Shown: one piece after another, positions 4,942 to 6,226 of the stretch
Numbering within the stretch: position 1 is the first letter of the stretch
Layout of the letters: every line of letters begins with the position of its first letter
Origin: an uncultured Pseudomonadota bacterium
GTDB taxonomy: Bacteria; Myxococcota_A; UBA9042; CAIXZC01
Assembly (NCBI GenBank): GCA_937884235.1
Contig: CALGBT010000717.1
Coordinates: forward strand, 1-6,226
Reading direction: 5' to 3'
DNA: 6,226 nucleotides
Translations under genes and position numbers: made by a program
The notes under the pieces: generated by a model
Seen by the model: only the letters and a program-made list of their open reading frames with translations
Database searches by the model: none
Told to the model about the DNA's origin: nothing

Positions 4942-6226
4942 AGGTGGCAGCTCTCAAGAATTCGTTGAGTCGCCTTGGTGCGGGCCCCGGCCGGGCGCTG
5001 GTGCAGTACGCTCTGCTTGCAGCATTCATGGTAATGATGCTGCTTCCCGGGATCCGCGCGGAGTTGTCGGTCTATTGTGACACGACCCGGGATTTGCTGC
5101 TGGCGGAGGGCTGCCAGAGTGGCGAAGTGTGCCCGATGCGTGGCGCCGATACGACCATGCCGGGGGTTACCTTCAGCAGTCTGTGGCCCGTTCATCTGGC
5201 GGTGCTCAGCGACCTGGGCCTGGACGTTGATGCCATCTACCTCCTGAGTCTGGCGATGTTGGTGGCTGGACTCTTGCTCGTGACCATCCTGGCCGAGAGG
5301 CTCGCCGGGCGCACCGTCGGGTTTGTGGTGGGAGCCATTGGGATCCTGGCCCATACGAAGATGGTCTACTGGCTCCATCTGTGGAACCCGACGGCGATCC
5401 TGCTGCCGAGCGCCATCTACTTCTGCTGCCTCACCGCCGCGGTCTACTCCCGACACTGGGTGGCCTATGCGGCAACGGGATTTGCTCTGGTGATGACCGC
5501 GGCCATCCACCCGGTGGCCATCATTCTGTTGCTTTCGGTCCCCTGGGTCTTTGTCCTGCAGCCGCCGCAACGGCCCATGACTGCCGTGATTGCTGCTGTT
5601 GTCGGTGCTCTGGTGCCGTTCTACGCATTCTCCCGCGATGCTGTTGTCGTATTCATTCGTGAGTTGGCCACCGGGGGCCTGGCCGATGGTCTGGCGAGGG
5701 AATCTCAAAGTGTGCCGGGCTTGCTGGCCATGGGCGCCGCCCTGGTTGTGCTGGTCGTGCTGCCGGGTCTGGCCTGGCTCTGGAAAAGGTGTGAGGATCG
5801 GCTGGGACGTCTGCTGCGGTCCCGGAGCACTGCCTTGCTGGTTGGCAATCTGGGACCGGCCGCGGTCTCAGTGGGTGTTTTGCTGGCTGCCAATCGCCTG
5901 CAGACCGATCGTTATCTTGCGTTCTTGCTGCCTGGAGTGCTGCTGTCGCTGGCGGTAGTTGCCCGAATGGTGCGCAGCCGATGGCAGCCAGGCCTCACGA
6001 TTCCAGATGGTCCCTGGCGCTGGCTGGGGCCGCTGGTCCCATTAGTCGTTGCTGCGCTGCTCTCCGGGTTCGTTCTGGTGCGGGCGACGGGCCGGCCGGA
6101 GACGTGGAGCTACCGGGATGGGCAGGCCGCGGCGCAGCACCTCGCCAGCCTCGGGATTACCGAGTTCGGGTCGGCGGTAACTGCTGTGAGGGCTCCGGGC
6201 GTCAGGTCATTCTTCACCGCGATTCG
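4938..6226 (+). CDS. Polytopic GT-C (PMT/ArnT/GT39-like) glycosyltransferase, 3' end outside window
   Basis: The frame is open from ATG 4938 to the last base, 429 complete codons, so the C-terminus is missing. The product is strongly hydrophobic with roughly ten membrane segments visible, the first at about 20-38. It looks like GT-C glycosyltransferases, integral membrane enzymes that move sugars from polyprenyl-phosphate donors to acceptors on the outer face of the inner membrane. The support is an acidic first periplasmic loop, YCDTTRD (46-52) with D48 and D52, a helix pair at 99-137 around ERLAGRTVG, and the WNP motif at 149-151 preceded by aromatic residues, in the usual order. Substrate cannot be inferred. 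C59 and C65 in the first loop may form a disulfide. GGGAG lies eight bases upstream of the start, and the 4-bp overlap with the preceding gene implies coupled translation. Other polytopic families remain possible. Confidence 0.7.
   Translation, partial: MKVAALKNSLSRLGAGPGRALVQYALLAAFMVMMLLPGIRAELSVYCDTTRDLLLAEGCQSGEVCPMRGADTTMPGVTFSSLWPVHLAVLSDLGLDVDAIYLLSLAMLVAGLLLVTILAERLAGRTVGFVVGAIGILAHTKMVYWLHLWNPTAILLPSAIYFCCLTAAVYSRHWVAYAATGFALVMTAAIHPVAIILLLSVPWVFVLQPPQRPMTAVIAAVVGALVPFYAFSRDAVVVFIRELATGGLADGLARESQSVPGLLAMGAALVVLVVLPGLAWLWKRCEDRLGRLLRSRSTALLVGNLGPAAVSVGVLLAANRLQTDRYLAFLLPGVLLSLAVVARMVRSRWQPGLTIPDGPWRWLGPLVPLVVAALLSGFVLVRATGRPETWSYRDGQAAAQHLASLGITEFGSAVTAVRAPGVRSFFTAI

Noticed and set aside
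4824..5708. Minus-strand frame of 294 codons opposite the GT-C gene
   Set aside because: The translation is rich in H, Q, R and G with no domain, and lies antisense to a coherent membrane protein frame that overlaps its upstream neighbour by ATGA; it is a shadow of high-GC coding sequence.

Overview
The window is high-GC bacterial DNA (about 65% G+C in a coding line I counted) holding two diverging transcription units separated by roughly 855 bp that contain no intact gene. Gene content fits a Proteobacteria-like organism that assimilates sulfate, but nothing here fixes the taxon and I do not name one. No tRNA, rRNA, CRISPR array, transposase or integrase is visible.

Left unit, minus strand (3459 down to 186): an assimilatory sulfate activation and reduction operon in the order cysH, cysD, cysN, with 38 and 50 nt between genes and a clear Shine-Dalgarno before each. 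CysD and CysN make ATP sulfurylase, which converts sulfate to adenylylsulfate (APS). CysH carries the CC...CxxC cysteine set of iron-sulfur APS reductases and can reduce APS directly to sulfite. CysN has no fused APS kinase domain, which agrees with a route that bypasses PAPS. Two features stand out: CysD has its own CC...CxxC cysteine set, and CysN ends in an extension of about 109 residues where fused CysNC proteins carry the kinase. Directly against the cysN stop codon lies a mosaic repeat: a 55-bp unit present twice, 130 bp apart, with a related module between. The window begins on the first of these copies.

Centre (3460-4314): the cysH upstream region is crowded with perfect inverted repeats and two weak promoter candidates. 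Next comes a 60-codon minus-strand reading frame that looks like the decayed N-terminal end of a PilZ (cyclic di-GMP binding) protein. After that is an AT-rich stretch (about 37.5% G+C over 4081-4200) in front of the right unit.

Right unit, plus strand (4315 to the window end): an unrecognised protein with a signal peptide and one C-terminal membrane anchor overlaps by ATGA with a long polytopic membrane protein that runs off the window. The latter resembles GT-C (PMT/ArnT/GT39-like) lipid-linked-sugar glycosyltransferases, from an early periplasmic loop with D48 and D52 and a WNP motif at 149-151. The pair may act together in an envelope glycan pathway, but that is inference.
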